Assembly (NCBI GenBank): GCA_016169945.1 | Contig: JADLSH010000363.1 | Span: 3,362,501 to 3,426,500 of the forward strand | DNA: 64,000 nucleotides | Origin: Trachythela sp. YZ-2020 | Taxonomy: Eukaryota; Cnidaria; Anthozoa; Malacalcyonacea; Clavulariidae | Direction: 5' to 3' | Part shown: positions 55,801 through 64,000 of the stretch, one piece after another | How positions within the stretch are numbered: position 1 is the stretch's first letter | Layout: each line of letters begins with the position of its first letter | Notes under the pieces: generated by a model | What the model was told of the DNA's origin: nothing | What the model saw: the letters and a program-made list of their open reading frames with translations, nothing else | Databases searched by the model: none | Program-made: the position numbers and the translations under genes

Positions 55801-57277
55801 GACATAACATAACATTCAATATTACAAACATACTTTCTGTCATTGCCAACAACATCAAAATAGCCAACTTCTGGAATTTTTGAAGGGTCATATTTTCCAA
55901 CAGATGCTTGTTTCCAGAGAGCTGTCAATCTGATTTTATCTTGATATGTTATTTTTATTACATCCTTTCCTAGTAAGAAAAACAGTACCAACAAAAATAA
56001 AGTTTCTATTTTCCTTCTGAGGCTGTTCAGAAAATACACGACACTTTGGGGGCGGTTAGAGGGTGTTTGACTTAGAGTCACATATTGACACAAGGGGGTG
56101 ACACAAGGGGGTGACACAAGGGGGTGACACAAGGGGGTGACACAAGGGGGTGACACAGGGGGGTGACACAAGGGGGTGACACAGGGGGGTGACACAAGGG
56201 AGTGACACAAGGGGGTGACACAAGGGGTATCACAAGCCTATCATGTGACAGGGAGGCTGATGTTAAAACCAGCTACTAGGCTAGCTGGTACGCTTCCATA
56301 TAATCTTGCTCCCCTTACACTACTATACTGTGGGGTCAAAGCTGGGATTTTTTCCGGGAAAAGTTTTAGTGTCCTTGAGAAGTTCTTCATATAATTAATA
56401 GACTCTAACCAGGCCCAAATCTCTAAATTTCATTGTATTTAATACCGATTTAGTTATCTTTGTATGTGAGTGCATCTTGGAAACGGTTTCTCTTGGAAAC
56501 TGTTTTGTGCCCATGCCCCTAGATTTGCAGCTTTTGAACCACCGAGATCTCGTTCCAAACTACCCAACTCTCCAATTTGGTTACACACCAAGGTAAAGTT
56601 AGCATTTTTTCACACAATACAACAAAATTTAAATGGACTGAACAGAGATGCAAAGCTGACAAAGGCTTCAAGCCAACGTATCTTGTGTAAAGAGCCTCTT
56701 ACTTATGATACCAGATACACCCATGCTGAACCATTTATATTGAATTTATAACATATTGATATTATATTCTGTTTGTCTGACTAGTCATCACTAACTGTCA
56801 TTTCACGCTTGCATATTCCAACAATCCTCAACTATTCTATTTAGCTCATCCCAGAAACATCCTCTAAATACACTTGGAATTGTACAAAGCAACAATACAA
56901 TAGAAATTGTCCAGATACCCCCATCCTTATCACTAATTAATCATTTTATTCATTTATATTGAATTTTATATAACATAATATTCTGTTTGTCTGACTACTC
57001 ATCACGGACTGTCATTTGACGCCTGCATATTTCAACACTCCTGAACTATTTTGTTTTGTTCATCTCAGAAAAATCATCTACTATTCTTAGAATTGTACTA
57101 AGCAACAATACAATAGTTACATTTTGTCATTTTCTACTCACCTTTATGGTAAAAACTCAGGCACTGTTTATAATAATCTCGTAGAGTAAAGCACTTTTTA
57201 TACACATCTTGGCTTTCATCAATGTTTATGCTATCAGATAACACCGAATCGTCGTCAGTTATTGTTAAATTAGCCAT
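49825..57277 (-). CDS. ACBD3: ACBD3 / GCP60 orthologue, six exons, 363 aa
   Basis: Golgi-resident acyl-CoA-binding domain protein. In vertebrates it binds giantin, PI4KB and other Golgi partners. Exons in transcription order: 57277-57142, 55969-55834, 54919-54644, 52838-52775, 52424-52274, 50153-49825. All junctions are GT-AG and phases agree (1,2,2,0,1). The start is [12 protein letters not shown]. The ACB domain spans about residues 20-115 ([42 protein letters not shown]). A charged helical region follows (about 120-200, [20 protein letters not shown]). The GOLD domain runs from about 214 to the end ([73 protein letters not shown]). At 363 residues it is much shorter than human (528); the Gln-rich middle is essentially missing. 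It is head-to-head with MCFD2. Confidence 0.95.
50467..50958. mobile_element. 492-bp MITE with CAGGCCTTAAAATA ends, 5-bp TSD
   Basis: The ends CAGGCCTTAAAATATCGGTC and GACCGACCAATATTTTAAGG(CCTG) are flanked by ACTCG at 50462-50466 and 50959-50963. About eleven copies of GGTCGGACA or TGTCCG fill the interior. It lies in ACBD3 intron 5. The 5-bp duplication and CAGG start match the 24836-28529 transposon. Confidence 0.88.
51100..51583. mobile_element. 484-bp hAT-type MITE, TAGAGGTGTGCG ends, AATCCGATCC arrays
   Basis: TAGAGGTGTGCGTCGGATCGG at the left mirrors the inverted TAAAGGTGTGCGAATCCGAT at the right. The 8-bp flanks ATCCGAAC (51092-51099) and ATCTGAAC (51584-51591) differ at one base. 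Repeated ATCCGATCC occupies both halves. The reading frame over it is an artefact of those repeats. Within ACBD3 intron 5. Confidence 0.85.
51881..52112. mobile_element. Short hAT-type MITE, CAGTGGC ends
   Basis: CAGTGGCAAACACT mirrors AGTGTCCGCCACTG; the flanks GTTGAAGC and GCGAAAGC are a worn 8-bp duplication. Within ACBD3 intron 5. Confidence 0.65.
52972..53178 (-). repeat. tRNA-derived SINE, copy 2 (ACBD3 intron 3)
   Basis: The minus strand reads GTAGCACGGGTGGCGGAAGC, GGTTAGCGCGCTGCCTCTTA, then the block TTTTCCCCGGGTACTCCGGT shared with 46738-46976. Intron 3 of ACBD3 spans 52839-54643. Confidence 0.78.
53342..53425. repeat. 14-bp tandem repeat, six units
   Basis: Six consecutive copies of GATGACATTGAAAC with single-base variants, in ACBD3 intron 3. 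Confidence 0.92.
53500..53915. mobile_element. Long inverted repeat, arms of about 160 bp
   Basis: The sequence from CCATTTGCAAGCAACCGTCA through AGCTAGGTTTTAAATCAAAT (53501-53645) recurs inverted at about 53750-53910 (TTTGATCTAAAACCTAGCTC ... GGGTTGCTTGCAAATGGTGG). The spacer is about 100 bp. A foldback element in ACBD3 intron 3. Confidence 0.85.
55025..55260. repeat. Foldback-like repeat in ACBD3 intron 2
   Basis: GGCCTAGTTCAAATGTC, CATGTGCCAAACC and the inverted GTTTGGCACATGATAAGCG / GACATTTGAATC pair at 55025-55110. A further partial copy follows (CAAACTTATCATGTGCCGAA near 55223). Confidence 0.6.
56086..56228. repeat. 13-bp minisatellite, about eleven units (ACBD3 intron 1)
   Basis: Units of TGACACAAGGGGG with a few ACAGGGGGG variants. 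It generates a spurious Cys/Pro-rich open frame on the minus strand directly upstream of ACBD3 exon 2. Confidence 0.92.
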
Positions 57278-58541
57278 AGATCAATTGATAAACAATATAT
57301 AATACAACATTCACGTCCTAATATTTTCCACCATTGCTACTGCCACGAATACTCTTTCTTAATTCTTCTGCGCATGACATATAGGTGTTCGATAGATCAC
57401 TCGCTGATCTCAAGTTACTGGAGTGAGACGGCAAAGAAAATAAAGAATCGATTGCAAAAAGGTTTTGTTTAGCCATAGGTTTAGCCCAGTTTTACGGCTT
57501 TTACCGTAGGAGTAGGAAGCAATTTCATGTCGGAGGGACACTCCATCTTATATAAGGCATTTTCCCCATTGCTTTAGCTGACGAAAAATGAAATGGCACA
57601 TTGAAGAAAACTTGGGGGAAGCCACGTGCCAAGAAGAGTTTTGCTTGCATGTAGCCATTAAATCAATTAACAATTTCATACTAATTGCAACTATTTAGTC
57701 AAAGTAGCAATCAGAGTCGAACCGAACACCTCACTAATACGGACATATCTCTATTAATAATCCAATGTCCAGACATAGACATACATAATTCTCATATACT
57801 TTGTTTACAAACCTCCATAAAATGGACAGCTCTGTAATACAGACAGTTTGCTCTGTCCGTTCGTTGCCCGTGTGACCGTGTTATTGTCCAATGTTAAAGG
57901 AAAGGGAACATGTAAGTCGGTTTAGTTTCGATAAATTTTGATTGGAAGATCTTGTTGACGTCGGATCGTATTCAGACAGTGGCGGACTGACAGCTTTTTG
58001 GGCCTCGGTCAGGAATAAAATCCGAGCCCATGGGGCCAATCGTTCTCCAAGACATCTTTGTTTTTGCATTCCAGGGATGCTTGAGAGTGTAAAAATATCG
58101 TTAGACACCTATTGAAACTGTAAAAAACCTACTTTATAAAGGAATAAGTTTCTTGAACCCCCTTCCCCCCGGGACCCCTTTCTCCTTCACACCAAAAAGC
58201 ACACGTGCGCTGGTCAGCTCTATGTTGGTCTTATTGGAGAAGACCTCACTGGAACCTGGTCCAATTCTGGTTAAGCTCCCTTCCTCCAATAAGCACCCTC
58301 ACAGCCTTACCCTAAGCATTTTGTAAATTCCCAATAATTAAAGTTCCATCCAGTTTCAATTTCAAGATCAGTGGCTATTCTTCCTTACAAAGGCTTGGTT
58401 ACTAAGTTATTTATAGAACTTTTGTTCAACCAGAAATGAACACGTTGAGTTTATAAACAGTGATATAAATCTCAAAATATTGTAAGAAGAGTGAACTTCT
58501 GCACTTAAAGTTGTTACTCCTGCGTCAAAAGAAATATAGGA
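57278..58541. promoter_or_regulatory. Divergent ACBD3 / MCFD2 intergenic region
   Basis: 1.26 kb between the two start codons, containing both promoters and leaders. No TATA element can be assigned with confidence. CAGTGGCGGACTGACAG at about 57978 resembles a hAT end without a partner. Confidence 0.5.
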
Positions 58542-59899
58542 ATGGTTATTTATCGTTATATTGTCGTGTTTATCCTGGTTGTAACCAGAACGTTGGCGGA
58601 CGAAGATCATGATCAACACAGTAGGCTGCGCGACTCGAAACATGTGCACGACAAAGAGTAAGTGGTGTATACACACAGAAATAAAAGAAACCATTAGAAA
58701 CCATTGTATGTCCATGGGTCAAAAATGACATGGGCAGTCTGGTTAACCATGATAACACTTCGTCTTTAGTGGTAAAATCATCTGGTGTTTATAGATAGAG
58801 ATTAACCATTAACTGGCAGTCAGATCAGTGGGTTAGACAGAATAGAATACTAAAGTAGGGCACATCTGGGTGCATTGCTAGCTAATGGGTTAACAAGAGA
58901 CACTGGCAGAAAGCTTCGTTAACCCATTAACTGCCATTTCACCCTGGTAATTGAGATGTCACCTGTGCCAACCATCATCCTGGGACCCGTACTATGTAAA
59001 TGCATGGCTATTTCTATCTGCCCATGTTTTGTGTTCTAAAGGACATTAACCATTAGCTTGCAATGCGCCCAGATGCATCTTACTTTAGTATTTTACTTTA
59101 ATGCCAGACGATTTTACTTTTCAGTGGTAGGGTATATTGCCAGTTAATGGTTAACAAAAGTATCTGCCAATGTCTATTGTTAACCCATTTTAATAGCTTG
59201 CAATGTACCCAGATGCACCCTACTTTTAATTGGTATTTTATTCGTCAATGGTAGGGTACTGCCAGTTAATGGGTTAAGCAGCAATATTTTTTACCAAAAC
59301 AAATGTCAGAACATTGTACTTGTCAATGGGATATTGTTTGACTTCAATCCCTTATTATGCAAGAGTCCTCTTAAAGGGGTCACATCATTAGCTATAGATG
59401 GAGTGAAACCATCCATCTGGCATTAGACAGAGTAAAACCATCTGGCATTTGACAGAGTAAAATTGTCCGGCAATAGACAGAATAGATTGTTTGGTATTAC
59501 ACAGAATAAAATCATCTGGCAATAAGAAATCAGTAATCTTGAATAAAACTTTCAATCTTGACTCTCTCTAGTCATATCAAAGAACATTTAAAAGAAGTAA
59601 CTGATGTAAAAGATGAAGCAATGAGCAATGAAGATCTTCAATTTCATTATTTCAAATTACACGATTATGACAACAACAATAAATTGGACGGCATTGAACT
59701 AGGAAACGCCATGACACATTTCCATGAAGAGGACGGACAAGAAGACCAGACGACATACTCTGATGAACAATTAGGAAGCATGATTGATCAAATCTTGGAA
59801 GAAGACGACACAAATAAGGACGGATACATTGATTACACAGAATTTATTGGTGCACAAAAGAGAGTCGATGAAAGTCCAGAGAAACCAGCCGAACAATAA
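58542..59899 (+). CDS. MCFD2: MCFD2 orthologue, two exons, 147 aa
   Basis: EF-hand co-receptor that in vertebrates partners LMAN1/ERGIC-53 to export glycoproteins from the ER. Exon 1 58542-58657 (donor AAAGA|GTAAGT), exon 2 59572-59899 (acceptor CTCTCTCTAG), phase 2. Residues 1-19 are a signal peptide (MVIYRYIVVFILVVTRTLA). The joined frame reads HVHDKDHIKEHLKEV across the junction. EF-hand 1 loop is residues 70-81 (DYDNNNKLDGIE) and loop 2 is 118-129 (DTNKDGYIDYTE), both with full calcium ligands. The LQFHYFKLHDYD and AMTHFHEED segments are characteristic of MCFD2. Length (147) equals the vertebrate protein (146). There is no KDEL-type tail, as expected. CGREF1 is a related alternative but much longer. 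Confidence 0.92.
58745..59540. repeat. Array of TTAACCCATTA/CTGGCxTTAGACAGAGTA repeats filling the MCFD2 intron
   Basis: At least five units in both orientations between TTAACCCATT and AATGGGTTAA boundaries, with GCAATGCGCCCAGATGCA, GACGATTTTACT and TGGTAGGGTACTGCCAGTTA. The end of the array (59400-59525) is a shorter run of CATCTGGCATTAGACAGAGTAAAA units. The intron (58658-59571) is almost entirely this repeat. Confidence 0.85.
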
Positions 59900-60430
59900 A
59901 CTTCAAATTTAATCTATGACATTCAACTTTTATAATTATTGATAGAATTATAGTATATTATACAGTGATTTGTGTTCATTTTGCTTTTTAGTTCTTTTGT
60001 ATTTAGTATTCACACTTATAAAGATATAAACTAAGTTAATTATGCACTTGTCATAGGCTCACAGCAACCGCTCACCCTGGGGGCATCATGTTTTTGAAGA
60101 AAGAAAGATCATTCCCCACTCATTGTAGGTTATTTTTTCCTAACCAGTCCCCTACTATTAGGTCACCAGTGACCACTACTATTAATTTAAAAACTTGACT
60201 ATTTAAAAATTAATAGAAACTAACTAAGAACCTATGGCTACATTTACACAGGCATGGTTCTGCCAGTTTACATGGTTTTGAATCTGTGATCTAAACAGCT
60301 GGAGAAAATTTGATATGACTCCAAATTCATCCGGACCCAAATGATGTGTTGATGTCTCCAGCAAATTACCAGCAAATGAGCATGCGTAGTGTGATTTTGC
60401 GCAATATGCCGGGAGCAACAATCACATTTC
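59900..60430. other. 3' flank of MCFD2, non-coding
   Basis: The stop codon overlaps an AATAAA (59895-59900), and TATAATTATTG-rich sequence follows. A functional polyadenylation site further down is likely but not assignable. No other gene. Confidence 0.4.
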
Positions 60431-60439
60431 TAATGTGGA

Positions 60440-61075
60440 GTTGTCGGCTGTTAAAGGTTCTTTTGTGATAACTATTCCTTTTTCATACAGCATTGTTAGC
60501 AGATCGATCTGGACAGGGAAACGAGATATTAAATATCAATTTATCAGAAACAGTTTAGGGAATGTACCTTTAAAGGAATATGGAATTAAAATTATACTAA
60601 AATCCCCCTTACCAATTTTTCGTATCTTTGTTAGTTCTGGAGATATTTTGACAGAAATAATCATAAATCAGTGAGCTGTTCGCTATCTTGGATTTTTGTG
60701 GATATGCATGCTACATCACAAGCAGGGTCACGCAAGATCTTACCCAGAAAGCCAATGGTCATTATGAGCCCAAAATTATACTTCGGTCACTATTTCAAAT
60801 AACAAATTGACTGACAACTTTTTAAACATCTACTAATTGTTATTCGGTCACCTAGGAGTAGTTTTATATGGCTAACCCTGCTTGTGACGTCACTAAACCA
60901 CCGTTAATGACTGATAAAAAATAATCCAAGATGGCGGACATCATTGTTTTATTAAGTCAAAATATCTCAAGAACTAAGCAAGATACGAAAAATCGGTAAG
61001 GGAGATTAAGATATAATTTTAAAAGCTCCTTCAAATGAGATAAACTAAATTTTTTTGCGATATCCCTTTAACCTT
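60440..61075. mobile_element. Foldback element, TACCxATTTTTCGTATCTT arms
   Basis: CCCCTTACCAATTTTTCGTA and GGAGATATTTTGAC at 60604-60655 are inverted at 60959-61010 (GTCAAAATATCTCAAGAACT, CGAAAAATCGGTAAGGGAG). The outer GGTTCTTTTGTGATAAC / AAAGGGATATCGC are less certain ends. Confidence 0.65.
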
Positions 61076-61620
61076 CACTGTCTGGGGTTCGATATACTCG
61101 TAAGCTTAATATGTCACGTAGTCATTATCGAACTAGAAATTTCATGGACAGTTCTTACCAAAGGTTCGGTTGGAAGTAGCCAAACGCTCATTTTTCTATT
61201 TAGGTGCTTCACATTATAATACTAATAGCTTGTCAGGTCATGTAAAAGCTCAAGAAACATTACATGTTTTAGTCAGGCAATATGGAATAACCTAAATAAA
61301 GCCATGTAATCGTCATTTCTACTTTATGTTTAGAATTAATGAGCACGTATGATGTTACTATTTTAAATAGCTTTTACTGATACCAGTGTTTCTACGCTGA
61401 AGGAATCACCCTGTTTTTCTACGGACGGGAACAGGTTGGAGAACCGAGTTGAGTCACATGACTGCTTTGAACTCAGCGTAGCCAAGCTGAGACGGGGAGT
61501 TGGAAAGCTGGTTTCGTAGTGCAGAGTACGGTTAAGATTTTGATCGAAATGTTGGTTAGAAAGTTGACAAAAAGATCACAAAAACGTCATGGAAGATATT
61601 TTGAAATTGTGAGCTATATA
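61076..61620. other. Non-coding
   Basis: No gene or repeat that I can support. Confidence 0.4.
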
Positions 61621-61625
61621 CCAAC

Positions 61626-61712
61626 CTTAAAGTCCATATCTTCTCCTGGCACGTCTTTGACTGCGACAAAGTTTGGACAGGTTTTTATAATGTGTTCGAT
61701 TATTGGAGATCC
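61626..61712 (-). CDS. Candidate internal exon of an unidentified gene
   Basis: On the minus strand, between an acceptor (ATTTTAG) at 61714-61713 and a weak donor (AAG|GTTGGT) at 61625, 29 codons read GSPIIEHIIKTCPNFVAVKD then VPGEDMDFK. It is protein-like in composition and phase 0 on both sides, matching the phase left by the exon at 63747-63835. No family recognised. The gene would extend right out of the window. Confidence 0.45.
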
Positions 61713-61821
61713 CTAAAATATGCAAAAGAAGTATTATAGAAAAACACAATACAGACACACATTCCATTCTACTGCATGCATACCCGTACTGTGGCTCTTT
61801 CATTCGAATGAAATAAATTGG

Positions 61822-62500
61822 CTCAATTTCCATATTAACAACCTGAATTTTAATACAAACTTAATCTTAATCCTAACTCTAATCCTAACACCAATCCTAA
61901 CCCTTAATCCTGACTCTAATCCTGCTCAATTTCCATATTAACACCCTGAATTTTAATACAAACTTAATCTTAATCCTAACTCTAATCCTAACTCTAATCC
62001 TAACCCTTAATCCTGACTCTAATCCTGCTCAATTTCCATATTAACACCCTGAATTTTAATACAAACTTAATCTTAATCCTAACTCGAATCCTAACACCAA
62101 TCCTAACCCTTACTCCTGACTCTAATCCTGCTCAATTTCCATATTAACACCCTGAATTTTAATACAAACTTAATCCTAACTCTAATCCTAACACTAATCC
62201 TAACCCTTAATCCTGACTCTAATCCTGCTCAATTTCCATATTAACACCCTGAATTTTAATACAAACTTAATCCTAACTCTAATCCTAACTCTAATCCTAA
62301 CTCTAATCCTAACTCTAATCCTAACACCAATCCTAACCCTTAATCCTGACTCTAATTCTGCTCAATTTCCATATTAACCTGAACTTTAATACAAACTTAA
62401 TCTTAATTCTAACTCTAATCCCAACCCTAATCCTACCCACAACCTAACACTAATCCTAACCCTTAATCCTTGTGACGTAATTTCGAGATAGTAATACAGA
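61822..62500. repeat. Six-unit telomere-like minisatellite, units of about 97-133 bp
   Basis: Each unit is GCTCAATTTCCATATTAACA, CCTGAATTTTAATACAAACT and a run of CTAATCCTAA/CCTTAATCCTGACT. Units begin near 61822, 61924, 62027, 62130, 62227 and 62360. The right flank CCTTGTGACGTAATTTCGAG equals that of the single unit at 22086-22260. Confidence 0.9.
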
Positions 62501-63730
62501 AAGTCACCAAATAAATGTGTCCAGATGAACAGAACTGACACGCCATTTCCCCCCGGAAGGTTCTCAAGGAATGGCATTCTGAGAGAAGGCATTTCCCGAT
62601 TGTGCTCCTAAAATCCTAAAAAGTTGCCACCAAAAATGCCAAAACTTCAAGTTCTTACTACTTGTTACCTAAATTTTATGATATTTCAACACAATACTTA
62701 ATTGTGAGGTTTTAGTTTTATATCTTGTCCTTCTTAATAATGGCTAATAACTAATTCTTCTTGATTAATTGCTTGAAATTTGAACAAAACAGCAATATAT
62801 TTGAATAATTATATCCGTGTACTTTAACAAAAATTTGAACTATTTAGAATAACTTAGAAAAATGAAGCGCCATTTTGTTTTTGTGACAGCACAGTAGCCT
62901 TAATGAAGTATACCAATTAAAATTTCACAGGTATTTTGATTAAACATCAGAAAATGGAGACATTTTATTAGATATTTCAATTTTGGCTTAATTAGTTGTC
63001 GATTTATGCAATAAACCTGCATTTTGCTAAAAATTAAAGTTGCTACCAAAGGCAAAAATTGCTTGAAGGTGCTACAACTACAAAAAGTTGCTCGAAACGA
63101 CAAAAGTTGCCGAGAACAATCGGGAAATGCCTATGTGAGAGAACAATTGACACATTACACTTCATTTTTACTTGGGGCACATTGACTCCTTTACCCCCTT
63201 CCCCCCTGCGTATTTGATATGTAAACAAGATGACGTCACAAATTCGCGGGGATCAAGCGTCATCAAATTATCGGTAGGGACTTCATCTAACCCTTATCAA
63301 AATTTATATAAACACTAATCCCAAACCCCACCCAACCCCGAACCCCAACATATATTGTAATAAGAGTTAGACCAAGTCTCGATGAAACTATCTCATCAAT
63401 CTTGAGCCAAAGGATAGCGGGCTCCGGGTACGAAATTGAGAATAAAGCTAATTTTACGACTTTGACGAGAAAGCCGTCCCTGAAAAAATTTTGCTCGGTT
63501 GTGACGTCATAGATTTATGTCATTTGCAGATTAAACAAACTAAAATATCTTGAAAACGAAAAGATGAAGAAAAGTTGAACAATAACGTATTTTACAGTAT
63601 GTCTAAACACACTTGAATTTCGTTGCCATTATAGCTATTAAGGGGATATATTCACTTCACTTTTTCCCAGAGAGTATTAAGAGGAACTGTCTTAAAATGT
63701 AGTATTTTGTGAGATTCTATTTAATAAAAT
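62501..63730. other. Non-coding (probably intronic)
   Basis: If the two candidate minus-strand exons belong together, this is their intron. No repeat clearly defined; GTACGAAATTGAG near 63428 may be one end of the CTCGTACCC foldback family. Confidence 0.4.
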
Positions 63731-63746
63731 GACTAGATTTTCATAC

Positions 63747-63835
63747 TTCAGAAGTGAACTCCATGTATTGCGGTTCTTGCTCATGATAAACCCTCGAGTT
63801 CTCCAGATTATAGTGAACAGTAACTCCCTCGTCAT
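63747..63835 (-). CDS. Candidate internal exon of an unidentified gene
   Basis: On the minus strand, an acceptor TTATTGCAG ends at 63836 and a donor GAA|GTATGA starts at 63746. It reads (D)DEGVTVHYNLENSRVYHEQ then EPQYMEFTSE, entering at phase 1 and leaving at phase 0. The next phase-0 exon in this direction would be 61712-61626. Not recognised; the plus-strand open frame at the same place is taken as its shadow. Confidence 0.45.
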
Positions 63836-64000
63836 CTGCAATAAGCCTAAAACAACACAATTTCATACTAGAAAAGTCAACCCCCTGCTTATGGACACCT
63901 CTCTAAGGCCCGAACTTAATTGTAACATTTATAGGTGCGACGCTGGAGCGACACAAGAGCGGCAGTGATTCAAACGGCGGAGTACAATCAGGGGTGGAAA

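Noticed and set aside
55970..56210. Cys/Pro-rich N-terminal extension to ACBD3 exon 2
   Set aside because: Encoded by the 13-bp minisatellite in intron 1; a good acceptor at 55971-55970 defines the exon start.
56086..56228. CRISPR-like direct repeats
   Set aside because: Contiguous 13-bp tandem units without spacers in a eukaryotic intron.
63729..63968. Plus-strand 79-codon frame
   Set aside because: A minus-strand exon with splice sites and better protein character occupies the same bases.

Overview
This window looks like nuclear DNA of an AT-rich marine invertebrate animal, most plausibly a cnidarian. That placement is an inference. It rests on spliced genes with GT-AG introns, animal-specific families (ACBD3, MCFD2, AA15 LPMO, C2H2 arrays), an intron-bearing hAT-type transposase of the KIAA1586/ZNF862 kind, and a very dense load of small inverted-repeat transposons. 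Nothing prokaryotic was seen, and no CRISPR array or rRNA.

Layout. 0-1.4 kb: protein kinase domain on the minus strand, broken by an 8-bp frameshift and running off the left edge. 2-3.9 kb: minisatellite, foldback element and a non-LTR retrotransposon remnant. 3.9-16.1 kb (copy A) and 23.0-40.6 kb (copy B) are two collinear, same-orientation copies of one ancestral segment. Each carries a C2H2 zinc-finger gene on the minus strand, and each reaches the 3' end of an AA15 LPMO gene. In copy A only a frameshifted C-terminal scrap of the LPMO survives; in copy B the gene is intact. Transposons that sit in one copy and are absent from the other date themselves relative to the duplication. Copy B holds a 3.7-kb hAT-like element with three transposase coding blocks. 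16.1-23.0 kb: between the copies lies a five-exon plus-strand gene for an acidic repeat protein, in which two introns are derived from the coding repeat itself.

41.4-49.8 kb has no gene I can support and many MITE/foldback elements. 49.8-57.3 kb: a complete six-exon ACBD3 (GCP60) orthologue on the minus strand. 58.5-59.9 kb: a complete two-exon MCFD2 orthologue on the plus strand, head-to-head with ACBD3. Both products act in the ER-Golgi pathway. 61.6-63.8 kb: two phase-compatible candidate exons of an unidentified minus-strand gene leaving the right edge, and a degenerate telomere-like minisatellite.

The most unusual observations are the repeat-derived introns at 19.67-20.27 kb, the collinear duplication with its transposon insertion log, and two related-looking elements with 5-bp target duplications and arrays of subterminal motifs. 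Exon boundaries were deduced by eye from splice signals, reading phase and remembered family alignments; no search was run.
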